From contig BCIV01000011.1 of the NCBI GenBank assembly GCA_001600055.1, positions 496,001 through 560,000 on the forward strand: 64,000 nt of DNA, read 5' to 3'. Below, in pieces: positions 24,158 to 36,316 of this stretch (positions within the stretch are counted from its first letter, which is position 1; every line of letters starts with the position of its first letter). Below the pieces are notes generated by a model that did no database searches, was not told the DNA's origin, and saw only the letters and a program-made list of their open reading frames with translations. This DNA is from Filobasidium wieringae. Lineage: Eukaryota; Basidiomycota; Tremellomycetes; Filobasidiales; Filobasidiaceae. The position numbers and the translations under genes were made by a program.

Positions 24158-24786
24158 GATACTGTAGCTTGTCTCTTTTGGTATGGGGTAGCTAGTAGCT
24201 GATGGCTGGGAGGTGGATGCGATCAAGAAGATGCGAGTCGAAGTCGACGAAGAGAAGGATCAATTTCCAAAATGTCTACTGCAATTGGCCTCGCTCGCTC
24301 GATATTCTCCCGCCCGAGAGAGTGAGGCGACGCGAATATGCGTTACTAATCACGCTTCGGGCGGATATCTCAGTGAGGGCCCTCTAGTACCCCCCCCGGG
24401 AATAGGGAGGGAAGCACAAAAAGTGCAATCGTTGATCTACAAAGCTAAGTTGTCTCAATGTAGATAGCCACTCTCAGGACTGGATTGCACCTTCAACTTC
24501 AGGTCGTCACCTTCCATGGTATACACCGACTACAACCGCACCTGTTAGTAACAAACGGCGCATCTATCGCCCTTTGGGGTACACGCGAGGGTGAGAACGC
24601 ATATCTGTTATGGTCTCCTTTGTAGATTATGACGTCGGATCAGCTCGCTCTCATCATCTTTTGATCGATATCGACCTCTCGACACGCCGTCTTATAGCTT
24701 ATAGAGGCCACTATCCTTCAGTCAACAGGGAAACTACAAAGAGGATTCAAGGTAGCGATTGACTCCTCAGCACGGGTTCCTTGGAC
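24158..24786. promoter_or_regulatory. Divergent promoter ILV3 / cation exchanger
   Basis: These 629 bases lie between opposite start codons. A C7GGG run sits at 24391-24400. No recognisable gene, tRNA or repeat is present. Confidence 0.5.
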
Positions 24787-27700
24787 ATGACCGCTCCATC
24801 CCCAGGTCGACCTAAACAGGCTGTGTCGAAGATCTTCATACTTCTTGCACTATGCCTCGTCATGCAGTGTTTTCTCTGGAAAGGCAGACAAAAGCTAGAG
24901 CGAATCAACGACATGAATACATCAAGCGGACCTACTCGAAACATCATGACGAGATCAGACATACCTTTCGCAGAAAATTACAGTTCAACAAGCGGGGCGA
25001 TACAGTTAGCTGAAGCAGAAGGGGACGAGCCCGAGGGTGGGATGTTCGGATTGAATTACTGGGACTGGTATCAATCTTCTGGACCTGGTGGAAAACCATT
25101 CGTATTCGCGGTTCTAGTCATGTGGTGAGCTCATGCGGGTTACAGCTCTTACAAATACAGCTGAGTTCTGAAATCGTCATTTCAGGGCTGCATTCCTTTT
25201 CGCAACCATAGGTATCACCGCCTCGGACTTCTTCTGTCCCAACTTGGCTACGGTTGCTGATAGACTTGGGATGGGGGAGAGTACAGCTGGAGTGACGTTC
25301 CTAGCCTTTGGGTCAGTCTTTCAAGTCTCCGGAATGTTTCTCTAGAGCTGATATGACGACCTTTGCGACCTCTCAGTAATGGTTCTCCAGATGTCTTTTC
25401 CACATTCTCCGCGCTCAAATCCAACACCTTCTCATTGGCTATCGGTGAACTCCTTGGAGCATCCTGTTTCATCGTCTCCGTCGTTGTCGGATGCATGGCG
25501 CTCGTCCAGCCGTTTCAAGTGCCAAGATGGCCGTTCATCCGGGACGTGGGATTCTTTACTTTCTCAGTCGTCTTGCTCATCGCATGCTTGACGGATGGAC
25601 ATTTGACACTTGTCGAATCGGGCGGTTTGATGATCCTCTACGTGATCTACGTTTCGTTGGTGGTCGGGGGAAATTGGTGGATTGCCAGAAGAGGCGATAG
25701 GGCAGCGCAGAGCAAGGAGGACGTGGGGATGAACGATGGAGGTATCTCTCTCCCAACAGATACACAAGATGCAGAAGAGGATCTCGAGACGCAAGCGCGA
25801 AAGGATTCTTTAACCCTACTCATGCCGCCTGCGGAGCTTGAAAATCGACGAGAAAGTCTCTCCCCTATCGACGCACAACGACCCGCTATAGCTAGACTAC
25901 GATCCAGAGCTTCAAGTGTGGCGTCCTCCATTTCCATGCAGTCGGACACCGTACAGACCCCTTCGGCCACACAGGCTTCGACGAACCGCAATGTGCAGAG
26001 AGCGCTCAAGGCTTCCCCCAGACTGCGGCCGCAGGATCGTCCCGTCGCGGATGCACCAAGACCGACGTTCTCCCTCTTAGGAGCTATCGAGTTTCGGGAT
26101 GCCATCAATTCTTTGAGACGGGATGGTAATGGCGGCGGAACAGCAAACGAATTGCAAGAGGGCGATCAACTTGGTCTTGAATCCAGCGACGCATATCGTA
26201 ATGCAGACATGTCGGACTATTTCGGACCGGTCACCCCGTTCCCGAGCGGTCATTATCACTCGTTTGCTCATGGTCATGGGCCTCAGAAATCTAGGTACAC
26301 TTCACCTTCCGGCAGTAGACTAGGTCCAAGGACGAAATCCGTTTCGGGAATCCCTCGGTCCCACTATCATGAGACCTCGGTCGGCGGTAATGGTCCAGAG
26401 GAAGCGGGGGGCACTACAAAGTTGTCTTCCCCATTGGCCACTCCGGGGAGGGAAGATTCGCCAGGTAGACCCAAGTCGATACATGATCTTCGGAGAGCTA
26501 GTAGCCGTGGACCCACATTCAAAGGGCTATCAAAGCTTTCAATGCCAGAAGCTGCGGTGGAGGAACAGGATGCGTCGACGCGACCGATTTCGACCCCGCT
26601 CGAAGGTGCAGTTCGGCAAAAGGTGCATAGGTCTATGCCTTCAATCAACCTCATTCCTGCCGATGAAAGCGCCAACGCAACGCTCGTCGAAGGTAATGAA
26701 GAGAATCTACCTCTTTTGACTCCCTTCGAAGATGGGACGGCATATGAACGAACTCGCAAACGAGATAGACTTCGGATAGCTATACGAGAGACCGCACACG
26801 TTCTCTTCCCCGCCTTGCAAGGTTTTGCTCACAAATCACTGACCGGGAAGATATTGGCCATCTTCGCCTCACCTGCCATCTTCGCTCTCACTCTCACCCT
26901 TCCTGTGGTGGATGATGAAGCGGAAGGTTGCAGCCTAAATAAACGCGGGGTCGTCTTGGGGGATGACGATTCGAACCTAGATAATGTCGACCTGGAACGG
27001 GATGGGATCAGTCATCAGTTCCACAACGCCGAAGAGGAAGACGGCAAACGAGTAGCTGGACGAGCAGGAGCGGATTTACACCATCTCATCATGGGAGATG
27101 GAATCCCTTCGCCGGCTTCGGAACGAGATTTCCATGAGCATCACCATCATTACCATGACAGAGAGATGGAACCTTATGCGTCCGGCGATCAAGGCGAGAG
27201 GGCAGAGACCGATGACGCTTCCAGCGACGATCACGTACTCCTCTTCAACAAATACCTTACAGCGGCTCAATGTGCTTTCGGCGCTCTTTTCTGTTCTACA
27301 GTGTTTTTCTGTAAGTTTCAAGCGATCCACTCGAGACTATGCTGAAACTAACGGTTCGTTTCCAAGCCGATTATGACTGGTCAAAATACGCCATACCCGG
27401 CGTTACCGCCGGAGGATGCTGCGTTGGCATTCTTGTGTTGATTCGAGCCGAAGACGGTCAGAACCAGTACTGGCGGTTGATTCGATGCTTTGCCGGTTTC
27501 CTCGCGGCCATGACCTGGATTGCGGCTATAGCGGACGCCGTGGTGGACATCCTCCAAGTGAGTCACTCCTCGTCGTAATCCGCGACAGCGCATTGACCAA
27601 ACGTTCTTCCCAGGTTTTCGGTCGGATACTGGGTCTGAGCAATGCGATTATCGGTCTCACAAGTCAGTAATACTGGAGCCGTGAGACTTCCCCAGCTGAT

Positions 27701-28132
27701 ATCTGGCCTCTGATAAATAGTCTTCGCAATCGGGAACTCATGTGCGGATCTGATTGCCAATCTAACTGTGGCATCCTTCGCCCCATCCATGTCCTACGCA
27801 GCCTGGTAAGCCCCGCCTCAACCTGACACCCCTTATGGTACTCATACTATATTACAAATAGCTTCGGTGGTCCTATGCTGAATATTCTGCTTGGCATCGG
27901 AGGAGCCGGAACTTATGTGATTCTATCTACCGGACGTTCATACGTGGTTCACTTCTCGTCCACTCTGTGGGTCTCCGCCATCGGTCTGGTAATGCTCCTC
28001 GTTGCAACCATGATCTTCATCCCATATAACGGATATTGGATCACTCGGAAATGGGCCTTTTTCTTGCTGGGGTCTTACTGCAGCATAACGATCCTAAACA
28101 TCATTGTAGAAACTCGACGATTACGCACATAA
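24787..28132 (+). CDS. Cation/Ca2+ exchanger of the NCKX/NCLX family
   Basis: Predicted 997-residue multi-span cation/Ca2+ antiporter, related to yeast YDL206W and animal NCLX. Exons: 24787-25124, 25186-25311, 25377-27310, 27367-27557, 27614-27662, 27721-27805, 27862-28132. The N-terminal hydrophobic segment is [16 protein letters not shown]. The alpha-1 repeat has [15 protein letters not shown] and [16 protein letters not shown]; the alpha-2 repeat has [20 protein letters not shown] and [13 protein letters not shown]. Acidic residues sit at the ion-site positions of both. The two halves are separated by a Ser/Arg-rich cytosolic loop of about 370 residues. A second, acidic and His-rich loop (near 27133-27160) sits between later membrane spans. 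The start at 24787 is the first ATG. Organelle location (vacuole, Golgi or mitochondrion) cannot be told from the sequence. Divergent from ILV3, convergent with PPWD1 (101 bases). Confidence 0.92.
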
Positions 28133-28233
28133 CGATAGGCAAGGGGAATCTTCCGGGCGTCAGAGGCTGTAATAACATATACATGACAGAGTTATTTGTA
28201 CATATACACGCATATACCCCTTTGTGACTGTCC

Positions 28234-31056
28234 TCAATCGATATCGATTGATACCATTTTGATCTCCTCGAAAGGCTTATCAGTTTTATCACAACGGACG
28301 TCCTCGATGGCATGAATGACATCCAGACCAGCCGTTGCTCTACCGAAAATTCTGTGAGGGCACTATCAGCGACATAGACGGATATAGCACTCTCAACCCA
28401 GACATACGTGTGCTTATCGTCCAGCCAAGGAGTCGGCACAGTAGTGATGAAGAATTGACTTCCATTAGTTCCTGGTCCAGCGTTAGCCATGCTCAAGGTA
28501 TACGGGCTATGCAGCATAGGCGTAAATACGACACCAAGATTTATCACGAACACAATGACTTACCGATCGTGACGTAAAGCCGGCGTGAACTCGTCTGCGA
28601 ATTCTGAACCCCAGATGGAACTGCCTCCAGTCCCATCACCCAAAGGATCACCAGTTTGTAGCATCTGGAGGGCAACGCGTGTCAATCATTGCTCGATGAT
28701 GCCTATCTTTATCACAAAGACTTACAAACTTCTTGATGATTCGGTGGAATATGATGCCATTATAATATCCATTCTTGGAGTGCTCGACGAAATTCTCCAC
28801 CGCCTTCGGTGCGTATTCTGGATGAAGCCGGAAATACTGTGGATAGTCTGTTTTTAGCAATATCCCTCGCAATGAATCGAGTTGCAGCCTCACAATATCT
28901 CCTTTTGTAGTATGAATTATCGCAGTCTTCCCACTAGCAGCAACCTTCGATGGCTCAGCCACCATTGCAACAGTCTGCTCTTCTCGAGTTGGTTTCTCAT
29001 TGAAGATATCACGATCGCCGCCCTTCGTATCCCTGAACCAATCGAATCCCGCTTAGTTCACATTTCGTGACGATATTAGTAGACACTCACTCTGGTTCTG
29101 AGCGAGAGAAGATGTAGAATCTTTGCTTCTTAAACGCAGTTGCAAACAGTGTTGGATCTCGCCCCTCTTTCTCTTGCAATAGAGGGTTTGCGGAAGCGGC
29201 CATAGCCTGTGTCAAAATGGGTGAGAACTATGCCTCGTAGGTGGAACGTGAACCTTGCGTACGAGCGTCTTTAGACCTTTCTTAGCGGGTGCACCTTGAA
29301 ACAGAGCGACATTGAGCCATCGTGAAGTTTCTGCTGATCCCATCATTCGAGACACCCGATTCGTGACGATATTGACCACTGTGGGTTTACCGATGTCAGC
29401 TGGTTCTCTCGCTATACATCTGATCGAACCTACCTTTGATGCCTAGTAAAGTTGGATACAGGATGAAGTTCCCGCTCTCGTCCCACACCGCGTTTGCCGT
29501 TCGTAATATGCCACCTTTCCCAGTACTACCTTCTCCATCGAGGCTATCCCGCTCAAGCTCACGCTCTACCGCTAACCGTCTTCCAAACTCCATATCATCT
29601 AGTTTCGTTGAGGCTGTACCCGCTTGCTGCATCTCCTGGATGGCAGTGAGTGATTCGTCATATTGTCGCGTTTTCTTTCCGGTCAGAAAGTTAAAAACCC
29701 GGACCTGACGATCAGGTAATGATAATGTTACGAAGTGAGAGCAACTTGGCGATAAGGCGATCGAATGGGGAACAGATTTTGCCTAAGGGGAAATCGTTCA
29801 ACATCGGTACAAACTCAGTCAAGCTACAACATACCTTCTTGAATTCGAACAGATCGGTTTGTGATTTGTACTGCCACAACCCTGCTATATCGTCTGGCAA
29901 TCCCCATGGCTCTTGCGGTCTCCAGTATTCTACAAATCCTGCTTCGTCTGCGGACACGACACAATCGTATCTTGGTGAATACTATACGGAACAATTATGG
30001 TTCAATTTAGGTCTCTCTAGAAGGATGATGAGAATCGGTTTGGATCACTTACTACCATGACGTGAACACTGTCTCGATGAATCTTCTCGAGGGTGTGCAG
30101 AGGCTGCCCATCCCCTCTTGCATCATAGATGTGAACCTTGTTAGAATTTGCGTCGGATCTGAGAACTGCCAGTCAGTTGTGGTCGAATTCTCGCTTAAAA
30201 CGATACTTACATCGCTAGTAAGAATCGGCCATCGGAAGGGTGATGCACCCAACAACATGTCTTTGGGGTATAATCGAACTTCAGAATGTTGATCATATCT
30301 AAGCGGATACCGTCAGTACAGCTGAGATTCCTCCAAAGGCGTTGTCTACTCACCAAAGTTTACAACATCGAATATTCTCCCTTCACCAGCCTCTGATACC
30401 GTTGCAAAGACCTTCCCTTCTGAATCGGCATTGACAGCTACGATAGGGCTGAGAGAAGCTCGATAGTGCTTCACAAACTCCACGCTATCGGCTTGCTTCT
30501 TCCAAAGCTTTACGTGACCATCTACGGAGGTAGTAATAAGGAAATCCGTTCTTCAAGATTCCAAGTTAGAACTGCGTAGCATAACGAACGATTATCACGA
30601 CTTTGCTATACTTACTTGGTCATTGTCACGAAGTTGATCTGATCGCGGTGCATGAAAGACTTGTAGTATCGCTCAGCGGAGGGCAAATGTTCCAGGTAAA
30701 TCTTCTCATGGGGTAAGACTGTGATCCAACCCTTCAGCCTAATAGTAATGGACTTGTGTCGGGATCGATGACATACCAGCAGCTTTCCGCTTTCGTCGCT
30801 TCTCATTCCCTTCTGCAGGGCCAGCATCCAGAGTTGGTCCAACTTCATCATCGCTATCCTCGCCTTCATCAACCTGAGCACCGAGGACAGGCCCTTCCTC
30901 TTCTTCGCCTTGGATCTCTACGGGTATGCTTGCTTGATCTTCAGCTGGAGAATGAGCTACAGCTGAGCGTTTAGCTTCAGGTTGACCCGAGCTCTCGCCA
31001 GTGGGAGGCGGAGATGCAGAGCCTCTGTTACGTTTCCCTAGGACAGATGATGACAT
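28234..31056 (-). CDS. PPWD1: PPWD1-type WD40-cyclophilin
   Basis: WD40 protein with a C-terminal cyclophilin (peptidyl-prolyl isomerase) domain, found with spliceosomes in animals. Fourteen exons: 31056-30777, 30718-30616, 30550-30354, 30298-30211, 30158-30053, 29981-29835, 29782-29434, 29378-29263, 29206-29091, 29032-28894, 28836-28726, 28664-28564, 28506-28408, 28351-28234; 689 residues. After an acidic Lys/Arg-containing N-terminus come [34 protein letters not shown] and further WD repeats. The linker [15 protein letters not shown] is characteristic of PPWD1. The PPIase domain has [43 protein letters not shown] and [14 protein letters not shown], so the catalytic Arg, Phe, Gln and Trp positions look intact. 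[12 protein letters not shown] at 31056 is the preferred start; in-frame ATGs exist up to 31131. TRK1 lies immediately upstream on the same strand. Confidence 0.93.
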
Positions 31057-31301
31057 TGCTGCTTGTGGGTATCTAACGGCAGCAGAATCTTGTTTAGACA
31101 TTCTAAGGTCCCTAAGGGCAGGAATATGCATGAATCATGCTTGAAGCACTCTATGCGCTTATCGCTCGATCGTCATCTTTCGCGCTTCATACTGTCCATG
31201 ACATCGTTCTGGGGTATATAACGAGCTACAATTATGACTATATTACAGGAGGGCATATCGCGAGCCTAGAACACCTATGGGAGCTCCTCCTCTTGATCCT
31301 A

Positions 31302-34300
31302 TCAAGCGGCATGTGTAAGGGTTGGAGCCCGGCTGAGCCCGGATTCCACAACAGTGCTCAGACTTCGGGGAAGTCCGTTCAGATCAGTGGGACCCCCTGC
31401 CCTCCCGATAGAGAACGTCCGTACGCGTTCAGGAGACCGGTCGGGCCGCGGATCAGGCTGACTGCCATTAGATCTGCTTGATAGTCGACGAGCGATCCGG
31501 GTAGGAGATCCGGGCTCGACAAATGTGAGACCGTCGCCGCTCGACGTGCGTTGGTGACCGCCGGAGAAGTTGGACTCTCGACGAGCTGCAGATTGTAATG
31601 TTGCGGCAGTATTCGGATTCGAGCTTACACTGTAGGACGGCATGGTGATAAGTGACGAAAATATAGTACGAGATCGATATTCCAGACTGACCTTCCCCGT
31701 CGAGTCGCTCGGCGTTCTAACCTTTCTTGATCATCGTCGTAAATGTTTTCAGCCTTTGTGAAATCTTTGGGCAACATGATAGCTCGATCAATCTGATTTG
31801 AGGTCAAGCCAATTGTATCAGTGAGGTTATAATTCGGTTATCAGCAGATGAGAGTACGCTTACGGCAACAGGTAGCCCTCGGTGACGCCCTCTAATCATA
31901 ACAGCTATGATTACCAGCTTTGATAAAACCGAGAAGGAACCCGAAAAACTATTTGTAGACGATGTTGAGCGAACGAGTCTTGGGAGTCACGGTATTCATA
32001 CAGAACTTACGAGAAGTTATCGTATGCAACTCCCAGACTGAGACCGACTGTTCCATATGCGGAGACAAGCTCGAAGATTACGTTGAAGATGGTGAACCAA
32101 GTTGCATTCTCGGTATCATTCAGTTGTCCACGCTGTACATACAGCAAATATTAGAAAACTACGCTGTACAATGCCCTATGGTATAGCTCACCTCGATGAT
32201 GCAAATCAGCCATAGAGCAAAGGCTAACCACCAAATGTCGAATGCCAGTTGTCGACGCGCGCTGTTGAAGGAGAGGTCAGTGGGTAATCCCTGAGAGTCG
32301 CAATCTCGCTTGCAAAACGTACTGCCATCCTAGATATTTGGCTACGGCTTGATGTCCCTGGTATTGCGGCTCTTCACCCTCCTCGTCGTCCTGCCAGACA
32401 CCAAGCGACTTCTCCTCGTAAACGTTTGTGGATCGAATACTCATAGCTATAGGATATCTGTAGATAGAAATGGCTTAATACTCTGCAGTAAACGAGCGAA
32501 GCACGAATGACTTACACCGAGATATATTCTGAGAGAAAGTAATCGGGCAAAAAGGTCAGAAGGTGTTGTATGTGGATATACTCAGGACGTACGCATGACA
32601 ACGTATAGAACCTTGACCGCTGGAGCCAGACTGGCCAGCGGCACAATTCCGAACCCAGCAGCACGGACAGCGGCTGATTGCAAAAAGCCATCTGCAACTC
32701 TGACTCCAACAGGAATAGCCTCAATGTCCCTATCGGCTCGAAGCTGATGAGATAGTATCCCAAGATATAATGCGGATGACCGGGCGGCACTTACGGTGTA
32801 CCGATATCCAGAACTAAGAACGATACCCAATCTGTTAATCTGTGGATGCGTTATATTTCGATTAGAAACTGAGACTGAGACTTTTTCCTAACGACAGGGC
32901 TAAAAAAGGCGACTGACGTAAGAGTGACCATGACCAGGAACAAGAACCAAGTTTGGGTTGAAGGGAAAAGATATACGAAGCATCGTCGAGGATGATCGAG
33001 AAGAAATCTGAGGGTTTCATAAACTCGGGAACCTGAAGGAGTGACTTTAGCCACCAGCCATCTGTGCAAACTTGTAAGCAAAGTTCGAGTAATTCCGGCA
33101 CATTTAGCTTACATGATAAAGCGTAGACTAAAATCCAGGTTGACTTCAGCATTTCTCCTCGAGAAAGAATGGAAATTCACTTACAAGATCGGGAAGGCAG
33201 TATTTCCAGCGAAGATGAGCACAAACATTATGAAGATCATCGGATAGGCTTCTTGAAAGGGTAACATCGATTTATCGACCAATGACATTCCGGTGTTACT
33301 GAATGACGAGACAGCTTGGAAAGCGCTGAACCAATAGGGAGGAACGTAGCGGTACTGATCTGTCGATTCCAAGACGTATTTGTACTTTGCATGCGTATAC
33401 GGCGCGATGACTATGAAAGCCAGGAATTGCGTGCCCAGGTAATACTTTGAATTGACAGAAGAATGAGCCGAGCACTAACGCTAGGATATGGCTCGAACTT
33501 ACAGTAAGAACAATCCAGAAAAGAACACTCAAAGATCGATATTCAACCCCGCCTAATTCGTCGTACTCTTCCTTGGTCAGATCTTGAAAGTTACTGTTTC
33601 GCCCGACCACTGTAACAAGAGTCATCTGTAAGGCTTGAGTCAGGAAGTTGAGTTTAGATAGAAAGCTCTTACCTGCGTCGAACGAAATGTAGTCGACCGG
33701 TTTGATCTCGCTGATACCGTCTCCGCCGGTAATGGTTCCTCCTTGAGTAACAGTCTGGTGGAGAGTCAGGGTCTTCTTCAGCTTCTGACCGGTATCAGGG
33801 AATAGTCTATTGAAAGCAGCTTTTCCGATAGCTAGAGGCGTAGGAAATCCTCCAAAGTTTTGATGTTTAGCCGCCTGATTGATAGTCATGGTCCGAGGCA
33901 TATATCCAGTTCCCATCGTACGAGTCGTAGGTACGGCCATCGTGTTGACAGAGCGACGCCCGGTCACAGTCCGCTCCAGACCGTTCCCACCGTAACCGGC
34001 AGCTGCAGAGCTCCTGATCGTCCCAGTTCTCGGCATATAACCATGACCAGCTGTGTGCTGATACATACCGTTTGTATCCCTACCACTCGCATAAGCTGTT
34101 CTAGGAGGTTCTTCCAATCTATCAAAGGCGATCGTTTTGGTTCGAGGGAACTTGTCCTCTGCCGGTGTGATTTCATTGATGTGATCGTGACGAATGGGCT
34201 CGGATTCTCTGCGAATTGTCGGTGTTTCTGGAGACTTCGGACGGGCAGGCACGCCTTCTACAACAGTTGGTAGAGTCTCGTTTTCCATAAGTGTAGGGCT

Positions 34301-35540
34301 CTCGTTGAACGGCTCGACTTGCGAATCTGGGTTTCCATTCGGATTCCCTAGAATACTAGGTCCAGGTTCCATCACAGGCTGAAACAGGAGACCATTGCCG
34401 CCAGGACCAGCGCCAGAACTGGGAGTTTGATACCACCCCATAGGATTGATCAATCCGAGTCCACCTCCCTCGACTCGCTTGATCATATCCGCTCTGATCT
34501 TTGGCTTCTGAGGTGTCTTGGATTCACCCTTGGCCCATCCCCAAGTAGAGCTATTTCGACTCATTGCGGGCCGCTGCTGTTCTTTCTCCGCATATTCTCG
34601 TGCAGGTGTGTTTCGTCCTGAATCAGTCACAGTTTGACCGTAAGTCGAACGAGTCCTGTCGTGAACAGATTGTATTCCGCCCTGAACGTCGTCTTTCTTC
34701 CAGGTGGATCCTTCTTCATGCGACGAGTCTTCTGAAGGAGGAGTGTCCCTGGTTATATCGCTGGGACCTTTCCCCGGATTCTTTGCTTGCATTCGGGACT
34801 TCAATCGGTCACGCCAGCTAGGAGTACGCTGACTTGCAGCCTGCCCAGGCTTTTCTCCAACAAATGTCTGAGAAAACCTTCTTAGCTTTTTCAAAGGGGA
34901 AGTTAAACCTCCCGACTCCATCTGTTTCTCCCTCATCGCTTGTCTTCTGCTTTCAATAATATGATCGAATTCCAGCTGGAAGAAGTATTTCCTGACCGTA
35001 ATCATGATCAGACTGACAAAGACGGGGGACCCGATCAACATCTGTAGGAAGAGCATGGTCTGCTGCCAACCCGACAGTTGCGAAAGGTTGATGGTAGCGA
35101 GCCCCGTGACTGTCATGGCTGAGACACAACAGAAGAGCGCATCGATGTAGTCTATGTGGTATTCTGTGTTGCATGCATAAAAGATACCGGAGAGGATTAA
35201 GGGGACCTGTGAGCAGAAAATTCGGGACTTGAGATCAGCTACTGAAGACTTGACCGTCAGCTAACGGTCCGCGAAATCCACTCACAAAGGTGAACACGAG
35301 CAGATGCACTCGGTAGAAGTTTAGAGAGCTTCCGATCAAATTGAGCAGATTTTGCGGTCGGGTCAAAGCGACTTCTTTGTGCCGTGCCTTTTCATCCTCC
35401 TTCATGATCCGATCCAGGTCCTCAAAGGACATGGTAGCGTGTGGCTCCATGTGGTCGGAGGAACTTCTCGTGTTTGATCGTCTTCGTCCGTCCAGCTCGA
35501 TCTGATCCAGACTGTTTCCCCTGGAATTCGTGGTGTCCAT
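31302..35540 (-). CDS. TRK1: Trk-type potassium transporter
   Basis: High-affinity K+ uptake protein of the plasma membrane, 1116 residues. Fifteen exons: 35540-35286, 35206-33673, 33609-33503, 33444-33185, 33127-33113, 33061-32918, 32839-32795, 32729-32593, 32528-32516, 32457-32323, 32261-32192, 32132-32011, 31948-31864, 31792-31692, 31629-31302. All four selectivity-filter segments with their glycines are readable: SAMTVTGLATI, SSFSNTGMSL, SAAVRAAGFGIVPL and SAYGTVGLSLG. A hydrophilic loop of about 460 residues separates the first and second membrane-pore-membrane units, as in yeast Trk1. The C-terminal tail is Ser/Arg-rich. Exons of 15 and 13 bases are needed to keep the frame (...FPILFLRFIIWLV and VMQYISVYPIAMS). 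The start at 35540 begins a hydrophilic N-terminus of about 70 residues. Confidence 0.95.
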
Positions 35541-36316
35541 ATTGCTGAGTCGTGTAAAATCTATCGTTTAACGGTTTATAGGCCGCGACTTGACCAACCC
35601 GTAGAAAACGAAGGTGTTGTTATAATTTGAAGTCGTTTTTGACGAGACCTGACATGATCTTCTGAGTTTTGACCAAGAACGGCTTGCTTGCTGACAGGAA
35701 TCCGAGTTGTAGAGTATTTTCGCTCGATGACAACACACGTTCTCGCGTTGATGATTTAGGGTAATCCTTGATGCCCAAAATCAGTATCGCCTTCGTAAAC
35801 GTTCTTCGTGACGTATCTGTCCTGGGGTATCGGACTTCAATCGTTACTAGAATTGCTAGCAGGTAAAATAAAAGGTAACGCAGCTGTCAAAGGGGAGTTC
35901 CCGTTCTTGCTTCACTTCCAAATTTGGCACATGGGGCGATTTCACAGGTTCATCTTAGATTTACTTCCGCTTAGCTTCCATCTCCAAATGTGACGTAAAA
36001 TCGTAAATCCACTTGGCGCGCTGATGAGCCAGGCAATTTATGATCATATCTGCTCTACAGTAGGCAGTAGCTAGATCGCTAGAGCAGCATTCCTAGAATT
36101 CCTAGACAGCCTGGACATGGATCCGTCCACGCTCATATAAACAATCAGAGGTGCTTGACTATACAAACTAGGGTGGTACAGTATCAGAGAGGGACGCGAG
36201 GACAAGAAACCGAAAAACAAGGAAGATCGAAAACGAAAACAAACAAATCAAAGTATGACTCGAAAGAAGCGAGACAACTTCCACTAAGGTAAAAGAAGGG
36301 ACCAGCCATCCCTTTT
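35541..36316. promoter_or_regulatory. TRK1 upstream region / SPA2 3' flank
   Basis: These 776 bases lie between the SPA2 stop and the TRK1 start, both minus-strand genes, so the TRK1 promoter should be here. It is AT-rich around 35560-35660 and 36190-36260. A 61-codon ORF at 35808 has no recognisable content. No other feature is seen. Confidence 0.5.
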
